DNA of 43,858 bases from Lentisphaerota bacterium (lineage in GTDB: Bacteria > Verrucomicrobiota > Lentisphaeria > Victivallales > SZUA-371), in NCBI GenBank assembly GCA_003246475.1, contig QKAL01000078.1:1-43858 (forward strand). The letters run 5' to 3'. A program made the translations under genes and the position numbers. Each line of letters starts with the position of its first letter. The first letter of the stretch is position 1. Under the pieces are notes generated by a model that ran no database searches, was not told the DNA's origin, and saw only the letters and a program-made list of their open reading frames with translations. This document shows positions 7,839-16,103 of the stretch, one piece after another.

Positions 7839-9176
7839 ATGTCCGAATTGATTGCTTTGTTGCCGGAGAAACCCGGCGCGGAAGATTTCCGCCAGGTCAT
7901 TGCCGGGTATGAAACCATGCTGCAAACCGCGTTGTCCAAAATTTTGGAGCGTGGCGAACGCGATGGAGATTACCGTTTTATCGACACCAAATTTAGTTCG
8001 GTGACCGGACGTGATTTTTATCCCGTGGAAAATAATGAGATATTTAAAGACCGCCGGATAATCTATTCCTGGATTCAGGGGCAGGGGCTTGAAGCTCTGG
8101 CCGGGCATCTATCCTGGCTCGACGAGGCGGAAACGGTTTCTCCCGCTGACCGCGGTATTCTCGGCGGTCGGATTCGTAAACACCTTGCCCGGACAATTTC
8201 CGCGATGGAGGAATGCCGCGCCAATAACGGCGGGCGGGTCTATTTTTGTATGACTCCCGCCGGGACGCCGCTGGAGATCGAAGCCGGTGGCTCCCTGCGT
8301 CCGGCGGAGACCTTGACCCCTTGCGGAAACTATAGTGACCTTTACTATTCCAAGGGATTGTTTTTGGCGGCATGGTTGCTGGGTTGGGGACAGAAGTCTG
8401 GAGAGGCCGCGGATTATTTCCTGCAAATACTCAAGGATATTGACGAAGGGCTTTTCCAATCCGACCGACAGATGATTATGTCCGGCGAAAACGATGTGGC
8501 AGAGTTGCCCGAAAGCCATATGCCGCTGACAGCCGCATTGTCGGGAATAGCGGCGATCGGAGCCGTTCGCGCAGGAGAGTGGTTTGCCTATGGCGAGAGA
8601 TTCATCCGCCGGGTCATTGACAGGTATGTCGATTCGCGAACTCTTGATTTTGTGGAAACACCGGAAAACCGAAAGAGATGTTATCCCGGTCACGCGCTGG
8701 AGTTTATTGGCCAGGCGACCGGATGTCTGCTGGCGATGCGCAAGGAAAAATGCGCCCCCTCGCTGATTGACGAATGCGCCGGACTTTTTCCGTCGTTGTT
8801 TCTGCATTGTTTTGAGCTGGGGTTCGACCCGGTGGCTGGAGGTATTCGCGACTGTGTTGATCTGGAGGCGCGCCAGGGGGTAAACGGTTTAATGTTCGCC
8901 AACAGCCTGCCTGAGACGATGCGGGCTGCGGCGGCATTGATTGCGCTGGATCCGGCTACACCGTACCGTTCCCGGCTTGAAGCGGTGATGGCGGCCTGTT
9001 CAAACGTTTTTGTCAAACATTATGTCGAAGGTCATGGCGATATGATGGTGTATCCGGCGAGGAATGCAGCCGGAGGCGCAATCGAGGCGTATTTATCCGC
9101 ACCGGATGCCGATCCCGGATATTATAACGGTTTGCGCACTATCGATTTCCTTCATCTGATCAAAAAGTTGTATTAG
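7839..9176 (+). CDS. AGE-like (alpha/alpha)6-barrel protein, possible sugar 2-epimerase relative
   Basis: This 445-residue soluble protein has no signal peptide. The segment YPGHALEFIG (about 282-291) resembles the PGHaiE motif of N-acylglucosamine 2-epimerase (AGE/RnBP) family enzymes, whose His is catalytic. DRRIIYSWIQGQGLEAL (71-87) resembles the family's first active-site helix pair, and SLPETMRAAAAL near 356-367 sits where AGE proteins have a second active-site helix. AGE enzymes interconvert GlcNAc and ManNAc or epimerise aldoses and ketoses. Similarity is motif level only, and the second catalytic His is not obvious, so function could differ. AGGA at 7823-7826 is a weak ribosome site 12 nt before ATG 7839. 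The last 17 bp overlap the 3' end of the convergent transglutaminase gene. It is probably co-transcribed with the DUF115 gene. Confidence 0.6.
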   Translation: MSELIALLPEKPGAEDFRQVIAGYETMLQTALSKILERGERDGDYRFIDTKFSSVTGRDFYPVENNEIFKDRRIIYSWIQGQGLEALAGHLSWLDEAETVSPADRGILGGRIRKHLARTISAMEECRANNGGRVYFCMTPAGTPLEIEAGGSLRPAETLTPCGNYSDLYYSKGLFLAAWLLGWGQKSGEAADYFLQILKDIDEGLFQSDRQMIMSGENDVAELPESHMPLTAALSGIAAIGAVRAGEWFAYGERFIRRVIDRYVDSRTLDFVETPENRKRCYPGHALEFIGQATGCLLAMRKEKCAPSLIDECAGLFPSLFLHCFELGFDPVAGGIRDCVDLEARQGVNGLMFANSLPETMRAAAALIALDPATPYRSRLEAVMAACSNVFVKHYVEGHGDMMVYPARNAAGGAIEAYLSAPDADPGYYNGLRTIDFLHLIKKLY

Positions 9177-11619
9177 TTTTTTCCCGGTTGCGCCAGGCTG
9201 TAGAATTAAGCAATTCGTGGATTTTGGCGGCGCGATTGAGCGCAATCCTTGCCTGGGCTGAAGTTGGCAGTGTGGGGCTATATGCCAGTTGGTTGTAGAT
9301 GAAGAAAACCGCCAGAACATCATTGCCAAGTTGCGGATGGCGGCTGATGATAATGGCGGCATAATCCAGCAGGTCGATATTTTTTTCCCGCGGCAGGCAA
9401 TGAAGTTCCAGATTTTTTCTTACGGTCAGGTAGCTGAAATGTATACTGCGTGACGGGGCCGTATCGCAGTCGGCACCGGCGGCCTCGAGCCAGTTGCGGC
9501 AACGATATTTGTCGTGGAGTCGTATGCCGAACAGCAGAAGTCGCGGCAGGGACAGTAGAAAGAAGATGATCCCGATAAACCACAATGTCGTTCCAAGCCA
9601 ATGAGCCCACAGCCAGCGTTTCATGGCAAACATCCGGGCTTTCATCGTGGCAAAAAAACGCTCGATGTTCTTACGCAGATCCTGGAAATATTTTTTGAAA
9701 GAAAAGACCTTTTCATTCTGCTTTTTGAACATTTCCACCAGGCGGTCCATCATGGCCCCGGCTTTTTCCGGCAGCATGACCGCATCGTATAACAGTTGAT
9801 CGGCGACGGACATCTCGTCGTTGCCGTCGCTCTCTTTTTTGCCGGAGATCCAGCCGGGGGTAGCCAGATCCTGAGTACGCATGGCCAGTTCAGGCGGGTT
9901 AACCCTCCACTCGTTACCGAAGGGATCGTACCAGCGGCCCAGTGCCATGGGCGTGGTATTGGAGATGATGTTGCCGGGTGGGGTTGCGTCGAAAGTTAGC
10001 CAACCATATTTTTCAATATAGATCTGGGTCCAGGCATGGGCATGGTATTCATGGACTTCAAAGGTTTTGGTCAGCGCATTGTAATTGCCCGGCGAGAAGC
10101 CGGTGGCGACGCGGGATGGAATTTTACACACGCGCGACATCACCGCCAGCGCCGAGGCAAAATATTCGCAATGTCCTTCGCGCAGTTCGAAAAGAAAGAA
10201 GTCGACGGCTTCCCGACCGACCGGGGTTCTGCGGGAGATCATCTGGTACTTGTAGTTCTTGCGAAGGAAATCGCGCAATGCGATGGCTTTTTCATATGGG
10301 TCGGTTATTCCCCGGGTGATGGTCGCGGTCAGGCTTTTGATTCGTGGTGATATTTCATCTTCCGGCAGCTGGAGATAGTTTTTCGGCGGTATATATTCCG
10401 GCCAGGTGCTGTTGCGCCGCTTTATTACTTCCGTACTTTCGACTTCCGAATAGGCCACATAGGAAAACGGTAATTGCGGCAATACGGCCTTTTCCTTGAA
10501 CCAGTAATGATAGAAGTTGTTGTCCAGTGCCAGATCCTGTGTCGTGTCCGGCGTGATATAGTCAAGCCGATAGGCGCTGAACAGAACCGATGAAACCCAT
10601 TTTTCGATAGTGAAATGCTGTGGGATGGAACGCGAATAATATTCGGAACGGCGCTGTTTTTGCTGGTTCTTCATGGCTTTTGACGCGGTCCACCAGTCCC
10701 CATTGTATTGGTCGTAGAGTTGAGCCACCCAATACAACTTGACCGCGCATTTTACCCTGAACAACAACTCTTTCCCGGGGAGGCCGCTGCCGTTGCCGGA
10801 ACTCTTCATGCCTTCATTTTTGTCGGATTGTACTTTCTGCCCCTGGTTGCCCATGCTGGTCGGTTTTCCATTCTGGATGATACTGCCGGAGTTCCCCCGC
10901 TTGACCTTTTCATTCTTGAACCACACCGTTATCTGAGGAGGCAGGAATGAGTCGTTCTGATTACGGAACGAGGTGACGAAAAAACCGCCGGAGGTGTGGG
11001 TATCCTCTTTGGGGAAGAGTGAATAAAAGTAAATCCACAACCCGATCACCAACAGCATGTGAAGCATGATTTTTCCCCAGCTGAACCGGAATACCGGCAC
11101 CGAAAGGTCGGGGTCTCTCGATAGTCCGTTGGTACGGGTGCCATAAATCATGAGCATGCCCAGTATGAACGCGATCGGAATAATGAAAAGATAAATCGCC
11201 CGCGGCAGCAGTGAGCCGTATAGGAGCAGCAACACGGCGATCAGCAGCATATAACCGAAGTCCCTTCGCCGCGGAGAGAACGAAAAACACAACGCGAGCA
11301 GACAGATGCTTTCGATCAGCAGTTTATCGACCTGTTCCCTGGCCATGAAACGGAACACTCCCCAGCCGACTGCTGCCAGGGCAAAAAGGCTCATCGTAAA
11401 AAAACGCTGGTTGCGGGAAAAGTATTTATAGGGGATGTAGTTTGCCAACGAGCATGGCAGCAGCAGTCCAAGAATTGTGACGGTATAAATCGGATGTCCG
11501 TGCAGCCACAACGCGGAGATGATCCCCAGTGCCATCAGCATGAAATAAAACCAGTGATATGGGACTTTAGGGGGGTGTCCCGGATTGAATTTATCGTCTT
11601 TTCTTACGGTTTTATTCAT
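9160..11619 (-). CDS. TgpA-like membrane transglutaminase (DUF3488-transglutaminase core)
   Basis: This 819-residue membrane protein has several transmembrane helices in residues 20-200, a large extracytoplasmic region and another membrane helix at about 677-697. The periplasmic domain holds a transglutaminase/protease-like Cys-His-Asp triad: Cys484 in REGHCEYFASALA, His528 in HAHAW and Asp544 in LTFDATPP. Family members related to Pseudomonas TgpA are tied to cell-surface functions, but their substrates are poorly known. It is the last gene of a MoxR/DUF58/transglutaminase cluster and its start overlaps the DUF58 gene by 8 bp, implying translational coupling. The cluster type is widespread and suggests that the MoxR ATPase acts on the membrane partner. 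The 3' end overlaps the convergent AGE-like gene by 17 bp. Confidence 0.88.
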   Translation of the reverse strand: MNKTVRKDDKFNPGHPPKVPYHWFYFMLMALGIISALWLHGHPIYTVTILGLLLPCSLANYIPYKYFSRNQRFFTMSLFALAAVGWGVFRFMAREQVDKLLIESICLLALCFSFSPRRRDFGYMLLIAVLLLLYGSLLPRAIYLFIIPIAFILGMLMIYGTRTNGLSRDPDLSVPVFRFSWGKIMLHMLLVIGLWIYFYSLFPKEDTHTSGGFFVTSFRNQNDSFLPPQITVWFKNEKVKRGNSGSIIQNGKPTSMGNQGQKVQSDKNEGMKSSGNGSGLPGKELLFRVKCAVKLYWVAQLYDQYNGDWWTASKAMKNQQKQRRSEYYSRSIPQHFTIEKWVSSVLFSAYRLDYITPDTTQDLALDNNFYHYWFKEKAVLPQLPFSYVAYSEVESTEVIKRRNSTWPEYIPPKNYLQLPEDEISPRIKSLTATITRGITDPYEKAIALRDFLRKNYKYQMISRRTPVGREAVDFFLFELREGHCEYFASALAVMSRVCKIPSRVATGFSPGNYNALTKTFEVHEYHAHAWTQIYIEKYGWLTFDATPPGNIISNTTPMALGRWYDPFGNEWRVNPPELAMRTQDLATPGWISGKKESDGNDEMSVADQLLYDAVMLPEKAGAMMDRLVEMFKKQNEKVFSFKKYFQDLRKNIERFFATMKARMFAMKRWLWAHWLGTTLWFIGIIFFLLSLPRLLLFGIRLHDKYRCRNWLEAAGADCDTAPSRSIHFSYLTVRKNLELHCLPREKNIDLLDYAAIIISRHPQLGNDVLAVFFIYNQLAYSPTLPTSAQARIALNRAAKIHELLNSTAWRNREKTNTTF

Positions 11620-12850
11620 GGCTGAGCATCCTGATAATATCGCTGTCCTGACGGAGGATGACCGGCTGTATCCCGCTCTTTCCTGCGGAATTCCAACCCG
11701 TTGCCTTTATCTTAACCTGTTTCCAGGTATCGCGTCGAGGGAAGTACTGGCGGGGCGCCATGATCCAGCGGACATCAATCCCGCGCTGCTGGAGAAAAAA
11801 CATCTTGGTGGCCAGATTGGCCGGTTCGGACATGGACAGACAGTAGAAAATTGAGTTGCAGTTGAAACGGTCGATCTCTGAATCGACCAGCTCCTGTAAC
11901 GGAATCTGGCATGGTTCAATGATTGCCATCAGATCAATGATATTCTTCTTGATCCCGATGGCCTCGCCGGAAAACCGGATGACCTGTCTGCTGTGCGCGG
12001 TTACAAAAGTGAGACGGCAGTGCATGTCGGCAAGGCAGTTGACGATCGCGGCTGCAGCCTTGACCAGATATTCAAAGTTGTTGTCAAAAAAATCGTAGCC
12101 GACAAAAGCCTTGTTCGTGTCGAGGACGATGTAGATATGGGAGATGGTATTGGCTTCAAATTCCTTGACCATGAGTTTACGATGTTTGGCACTGGCTTTC
12201 CAGTGGATGAAACGCATCTCGTCGTGAGGGGAATATTCCCGGACACCGAAGAATTCCTGCCCCGCACCTGATACCCCCAGAGGTCGCCCCGTCACCGACT
12301 GGATTGAACGGCGCCTGCCGAAGTCCGGCAACTGGCTTAAGCGGAGATTTTCCGGGTAGATCATTACCTCGCCGGGAAGGTTGAACCGTCGCAGATAACA
12401 GAAAAATCCCGCCGGATCTCCCCCGATCAGATCCACCGTTTCTAGACGGTAAAATCCCCGCTTGATTGCAGGCATGATCCTCCTGATCTGTCGTGTCTCG
12501 TAAGGGCGTAACGACTCCACCGCTTCATGGAAAAAGGGATATTTTTCCGTAAAATCGATGCGCTCCCGGATCAACAGCGCCTGACGCCATTGCCAGCTCC
12601 GGTTGGTAATGGTAAACGGCAGTTGCAGCTGACTGCCACAGGCTCCGTCACGGTTGGGGGCGCGTTTCAAATCGATCCGGTGAATCGAAAAAAAGGCCAG
12701 AATAATACTGCTGACGACGATTGCCAGCATGCAGGAGGCAATCAGCGAGGTCGTCAGATTGGCATTGACGATTGCCGCCCCGGTGCAGCCGGCGGCCGTC
12801 AGCATCAGAATGATTCCGCGCATGGTCGGCCTGACCGGAAAAACCATCAT
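11612..12850 (-). CDS. DUF58 domain protein (MoxR-associated, vWA-like fold)
   Basis: This 412-residue protein has two N-terminal hydrophobic segments (about residues 10-52). The diagnostic DUF58 region follows: DFGRRRSIQSVTGRPLGVSG, then FGVREYSPHDEMRFIHWKASAKHRKLMVKEFE, in which the R-x-Y-x-x-x-D and HWKASA elements are the family core. The C-terminal part has a vWA-like character (HIYIVLDTN as a DxxxS-type strand). DUF58 proteins are almost always encoded with MoxR ATPases and are thought to bridge the ATPase to a membrane complex. The start overlaps the MoxR gene end by 4 bp and the stop overlaps the transglutaminase start by 8 bp. Its biochemical role is unknown. Confidence 0.88.
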   Translation of the reverse strand: MMVFPVRPTMRGIILMLTAAGCTGAAIVNANLTTSLIASCMLAIVVSSIILAFFSIHRIDLKRAPNRDGACGSQLQLPFTITNRSWQWRQALLIRERIDFTEKYPFFHEAVESLRPYETRQIRRIMPAIKRGFYRLETVDLIGGDPAGFFCYLRRFNLPGEVMIYPENLRLSQLPDFGRRRSIQSVTGRPLGVSGAGQEFFGVREYSPHDEMRFIHWKASAKHRKLMVKEFEANTISHIYIVLDTNKAFVGYDFFDNNFEYLVKAAAAIVNCLADMHCRLTFVTAHSRQVIRFSGEAIGIKKNIIDLMAIIEPCQIPLQELVDSEIDRFNCNSIFYCLSMSEPANLATKMFFLQQRGIDVRWIMAPRQYFPRRDTWKQVKIKATGWNSAGKSGIQPVILRQDSDIIRMLSHE

Positions 12851-14139
12851 AAACCCTGTTCCTCGTTATCTACCGGTATACCTTCGATGATCTCTTTTAA
12901 CACATCATTGGTGCCGCTCCATTCTCCGTGGTAACGCAGCTTGAGCGAAATACGGTGCCCTAGCACCGGAACCGCCATCTCTCTGACGTCGTGGGGGATA
13001 ACGTATTCACGGCGGTTATAGGCTGCCAGCGATTGGCAGACGTGCATCAGCGCCAGCGAGGCCCGTGGACTGCAACCGTTGGTAAGTGCCGGATGATTCC
13101 GGGTGGCGTCGGCTATTTTGACGATATATTCCATGATCGACTGCGAGATGTGGACCCGGCGAACCAGTGCCTGGCACTGGACGATGTCGATCGACTTGAC
13201 CACATAGGAAATATCCTTCAACGGATGCCCCTGAACCTGAGACGACAATATTTCCAGTTCGGTTTGTGCCGAAGGAAACCCGATCGACAGCCGCATCAGA
13301 AACCGGTCCAGCTGAGGTTCCGGCAGTGGATAGGTGCCGTGGTAATCGTCAGGATTCTGGGTGGCAATGACAAAAAACGGCTTGGGCAATACGCGCGGTA
13401 CCCCGTCGATGGTTACCACCGATTCCGACATCGCTTCCAGCAGGCTTGACTGCGTCCGGGGCGTGGTCCGGTTGATTTCGTCGGCCAGAATGATGTTACC
13501 GAAAATCGGCCCGGGAAGAAAATTAAATCCTTTGGATATTTCGTCGTAAATATTCATGCCGAGGATATCCGACGGCAGCAGATCCGGCGTGAACTGGATG
13601 CGTTTATAGATTCCCTGAATGGATTTGGATAATGCCTGCGCCAGAATACTTTTACCGACGCCCGGAGTGTCTTCCAGCAGCACGTGGCCGTCCGCGAGCA
13701 TGGCGATGAGTACGTTCCGGGTGATTTCCGGTTTGCCTTTGAACACCTTGCCGATGTTTTCCTCCAGCTTGGCGATGACTTCATGCATGAAATCAAAGGA
13801 ATAAAAACTTGGATTGGCTTCGTCAAGATTACGGTCGGCAAAGTTGTCCGGGTCGTTGTAGACAAAAACACTGCTGGATATCTGGATACGGTCAAGATGT
13901 TTCAACTCGCATGGTGCTTCGATCGGTTTCGAGTTGACGAAGGTACCATTGGAACTGTTCAGGTCTTCGATGCGGGTTTTGCCGCAGTCAATGGTTACCT
14001 TGGCGTGTTTTCTGGAGACGTCGCGACTGTTCAAGACAATATCGCAGTCGTAGTCTCTGCCAATCATAATAACATCTTTTGTCAGTTCTATTTCGGTGCT
14101 TTTGCGCCCGAAACTCTCCTGTAGAGTAAATGTCGGCAT
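12847..14139 (-). CDS. FHA-MoxR fusion AAA+ ATPase
   Basis: This 430-residue protein begins with a forkhead-associated domain (about 1-95) with the phosphothreonine-binding residues in place: GR (27-28), SxxH (42-45) and NG (64-65). A MoxR-type AAA+ domain follows, with Walker A EDTPGVGKS (156-164), Walker B ILADEINR (217-224) and the sensor region ATQNP. Canonical MoxR proteins are about 320-340 residues, so the FHA module is a clear N-terminal addition. FHA domains bind phosphothreonine peptides, so Ser/Thr phosphorylation probably controls recruitment or activity; no Ser/Thr kinase is encoded here. It is the first gene of the cluster, with AGGAA about 9 nt before ATG 14139. Its role is probably chaperone-like remodelling of the DUF58/transglutaminase partners. 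Confidence 0.92.
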   Translation of the reverse strand: MPTFTLQESFGRKSTEIELTKDVIMIGRDYDCDIVLNSRDVSRKHAKVTIDCGKTRIEDLNSSNGTFVNSKPIEAPCELKHLDRIQISSSVFVYNDPDNFADRNLDEANPSFYSFDFMHEVIAKLEENIGKVFKGKPEITRNVLIAMLADGHVLLEDTPGVGKSILAQALSKSIQGIYKRIQFTPDLLPSDILGMNIYDEISKGFNFLPGPIFGNIILADEINRTTPRTQSSLLEAMSESVVTIDGVPRVLPKPFFVIATQNPDDYHGTYPLPEPQLDRFLMRLSIGFPSAQTELEILSSQVQGHPLKDISYVVKSIDIVQCQALVRRVHISQSIMEYIVKIADATRNHPALTNGCSPRASLALMHVCQSLAAYNRREYVIPHDVREMAVPVLGHRISLKLRYHGEWSGTNDVLKEIIEGIPVDNEEQGL

Positions 14140-14330
14140 ATCTGCGTTTCCTGTTGTTGGTCGCCATTCAGGTTGTAGTGATTATCCGATTAAGTCATTT
14201 TAGTATGAAAAATAATTATTTCAACTGGTAAAAACGATGTTTTTCGGCTGAAAACCGCCAATAAGGGTATGAACGTGTTGGTTTTGCGGGAAAAGGATAC
14301 ATTTTTTCGTAATTTTTACGTGCTTTCGTC

Positions 14331-14358
14331 TTGCCAAAACGCACATCCCTTATATGTT
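14331..14358 (+). promoter_or_regulatory. Candidate sigma-70 promoter for the PpiD-like operon
   Basis: TTGCCA (14331-14336), a 16-nt spacer and TATGTT (14353-14358) give a moderate match about 100 bp upstream of the first gene. The GCGACG/CGTCGC hairpin falls in the predicted 5' leader. Confidence 0.4.
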
Positions 14359-14415
14359 AAGTTCTTTACGCGACGGAACTGTCGTCGCTTGGGAAAATCA
14401 CTTTGATCGTAACCA

Positions 14416-14436
14416 TTATTTCAAATTATGAAATAA
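14416..14436. promoter_or_regulatory. Perfect 8-5-8 palindrome upstream of the PpiD-like gene
   Basis: TTATTTCA (14416-14423), spacer AATTA, then TGAAATAA (14429-14436) form an exact inverted repeat ending 21 bp before the start codon. Its position fits an operator or an RNA hairpin just upstream of the ribosome binding site. The binding protein is unknown. Confidence 0.5.
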
Positions 14437-14457
14437 CGACAGAAAGGCTTTGATATT

Positions 14458-16101
14458 ATGGTCATCAGAAGAATGAACAACATGTTTACCCGGCACGGAC
14501 GCTGGATGTTTGCGATAATCACTCTCTTTATCATTGTTTCGTTTGTAGGTTTCCTGACACCGGGATTCAACAGTATGTTTTCATTCGGCGGTGGCTCCGG
14601 TTCTGCCGGGACGGCGTTCGGGAAAAAGATTTCAGCCGAACAGGTCCGTGAGCAGGCGATCCGCGATTCAGTGGCCCTTGCTTTGGCGTATGGCGTTGAT
14701 CCGAGCAACTCGCAAGTTTTCGAAATGGCGGAAAAAAATGCTTTCTACAGCATTTGCGCTTTATACGCTGCCGCCCAGTGCGGAGTATGGGTCAGCGATC
14801 AGGAAATAGCCGCTTACCTTGAAAAGCTGCCCCGTTTTCAGGGCGCCGATCAGCAGTTCGATATTAACAAATACAATGACTTTGTTAAAAATTCTCTCAA
14901 ACCCCACGGCATTACCGAATCAACGCTTGAGCAGGGAATCCGCGAAAGTCTGATGAAGCAGCAACTGTCGGAACAGATTACCGGTGACGTGATTGCCACT
15001 CCAGATGAAATCCGGGCTTTCTTCAATGTCATCCGGGAAAAGTTTGAGATCAGCGTGGCGGAATTCAAGGCTTCTACTTATGCCGCTAAAGAGAAAGTAA
15101 CCGACGAAGACGTTAAAAACTATTTCGAGGCCAACCGGAAAAAATACATTATGCCGGAACGCTATAATATCCGGACGGTGGAATTTGACTACTCCGGGTT
15201 TGCCGCTAAAGCCGGTGCGGGCGTTACCGAACAGGATATCCAGAAATATTACGAATCGCATAAGAATGAATTTACTAAAATGGAGAAGGGCAAGCCTGTT
15301 ACTACTCCGTTGAGCAAGGTGAAAAACGAGATCAAGACCAACATCATCAATGAGCGCGCCGCCGCCATGGCGATGGAAATGGCCCAGCAGTTTGCCGTCG
15401 ATGCGTATAATGAAACTCAGGGCAAGGATGATGCCCTGGTTCGTTTCCAAGGCATGATCAAGGCCAATGGATTCAAGGAGAACGTCTACGGTTGGATTGA
15501 CAAGAAAACTGTGGCCCTTGGTAAACGTCCGGTGGAACCTGAACTGATGTCCGAGATCGACGCCATCTATATCAAGTCGCCCGTATCCAATCCGGTAGCC
15601 GGGCGCGATTGTGCTTACGTTGTGTTCCTTGAGGCCCGTGAGGATGCCAAACCAGCTACGTTTGAAGAGGTGAAGAGCCAGGTGACTCAGGACCTTCAGC
15701 TGGTCAAAGGAGCTCAGAAAGCCAGAGACCAGGCGCGTCATGCCGCAGGCGAGATCGTTCGCCTGAAAAACAATATTAAGGTGTTCCGCAAAATGGCTCC
15801 CCAGGCGGTTGATCTGGATGCTTTCGATGCCATGAATCCGCCCTATTCCCTGATTGGCGGTATTCTGGCGACTTTGGCGGAAAATACCCCGGCCGGAGCG
15901 ATTTCAGAAGTCAAGGACACGCCCGAAGGCGCGGTCTTTGTCTATGTCCGCAGCCGTGCCCTCCCCAATGATAAGGATTATGAACAGGTGAAATCATTCA
16001 TCAATTCATTCTATATTAAAATGAAACAGGATTCTGCCAGTAATAACTTCAACCTGTGGCTGCAATCGAAATGTAAGATATATGAATTGCGGAGAGATTG
16101 A
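14458..16101 (+). CDS. PpiD/SurA-like membrane-anchored periplasmic chaperone
   Basis: This 547-residue protein has a short positive N-terminus, one transmembrane helix (about 16-36) and a long periplasmic part. The N-terminal region GKKISAEQVREQAI resembles the SurA_N helix of PpiD and SurA. Repeated VTDEDVKNYFEANRKKY-type segments (about 215 and 255) resemble the linkers that precede PPIC domains. I do not see a well-conserved parvulin active site, so isomerase activity is uncertain. PpiD-type proteins help newly secreted proteins fold at the inner-membrane exit of the Sec translocon, which would suit a cell exporting large glycosidases. ATG 14458 has AAAGG 10 nt upstream. The stop is followed directly by speD, and the ribosome site of speD lies inside this gene's last codons. 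Confidence 0.78.
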   Translation: MVIRRMNNMFTRHGRWMFAIITLFIIVSFVGFLTPGFNSMFSFGGGSGSAGTAFGKKISAEQVREQAIRDSVALALAYGVDPSNSQVFEMAEKNAFYSICALYAAAQCGVWVSDQEIAAYLEKLPRFQGADQQFDINKYNDFVKNSLKPHGITESTLEQGIRESLMKQQLSEQITGDVIATPDEIRAFFNVIREKFEISVAEFKASTYAAKEKVTDEDVKNYFEANRKKYIMPERYNIRTVEFDYSGFAAKAGAGVTEQDIQKYYESHKNEFTKMEKGKPVTTPLSKVKNEIKTNIINERAAAMAMEMAQQFAVDAYNETQGKDDALVRFQGMIKANGFKENVYGWIDKKTVALGKRPVEPELMSEIDAIYIKSPVSNPVAGRDCAYVVFLEAREDAKPATFEEVKSQVTQDLQLVKGAQKARDQARHAAGEIVRLKNNIKVFRKMAPQAVDLDAFDAMNPPYSLIGGILATLAENTPAGAISEVKDTPEGAVFVYVRSRALPNDKDYEQVKSFINSFYIKMKQDSASNNFNLWLQSKCKIYELRRD

Positions 16102-16103
16102 TA

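Larger units (their letters stand above)
14140..14457. other. 318-bp divergent intergenic region
   Basis: This is the shared upstream region of the FHA-MoxR gene (minus) and the PpiD-like gene (plus). It is AT-rich and holds a candidate plus-strand promoter (14331-14358), a GC-rich 6-bp hairpin (GCGACG 14370-14375 with CGTCGC 14383-14388) and a perfect palindrome (14416-14436). No convincing gene or RNA was seen. Confidence 0.7.

Noticed and set aside
14920-15741. 273-codon minus-strand open frame inside the PpiD-like gene
   Set aside because: It is antisense to a protein with a coherent signal-anchor and periplasmic domain; no ribosome site or motif supports it.
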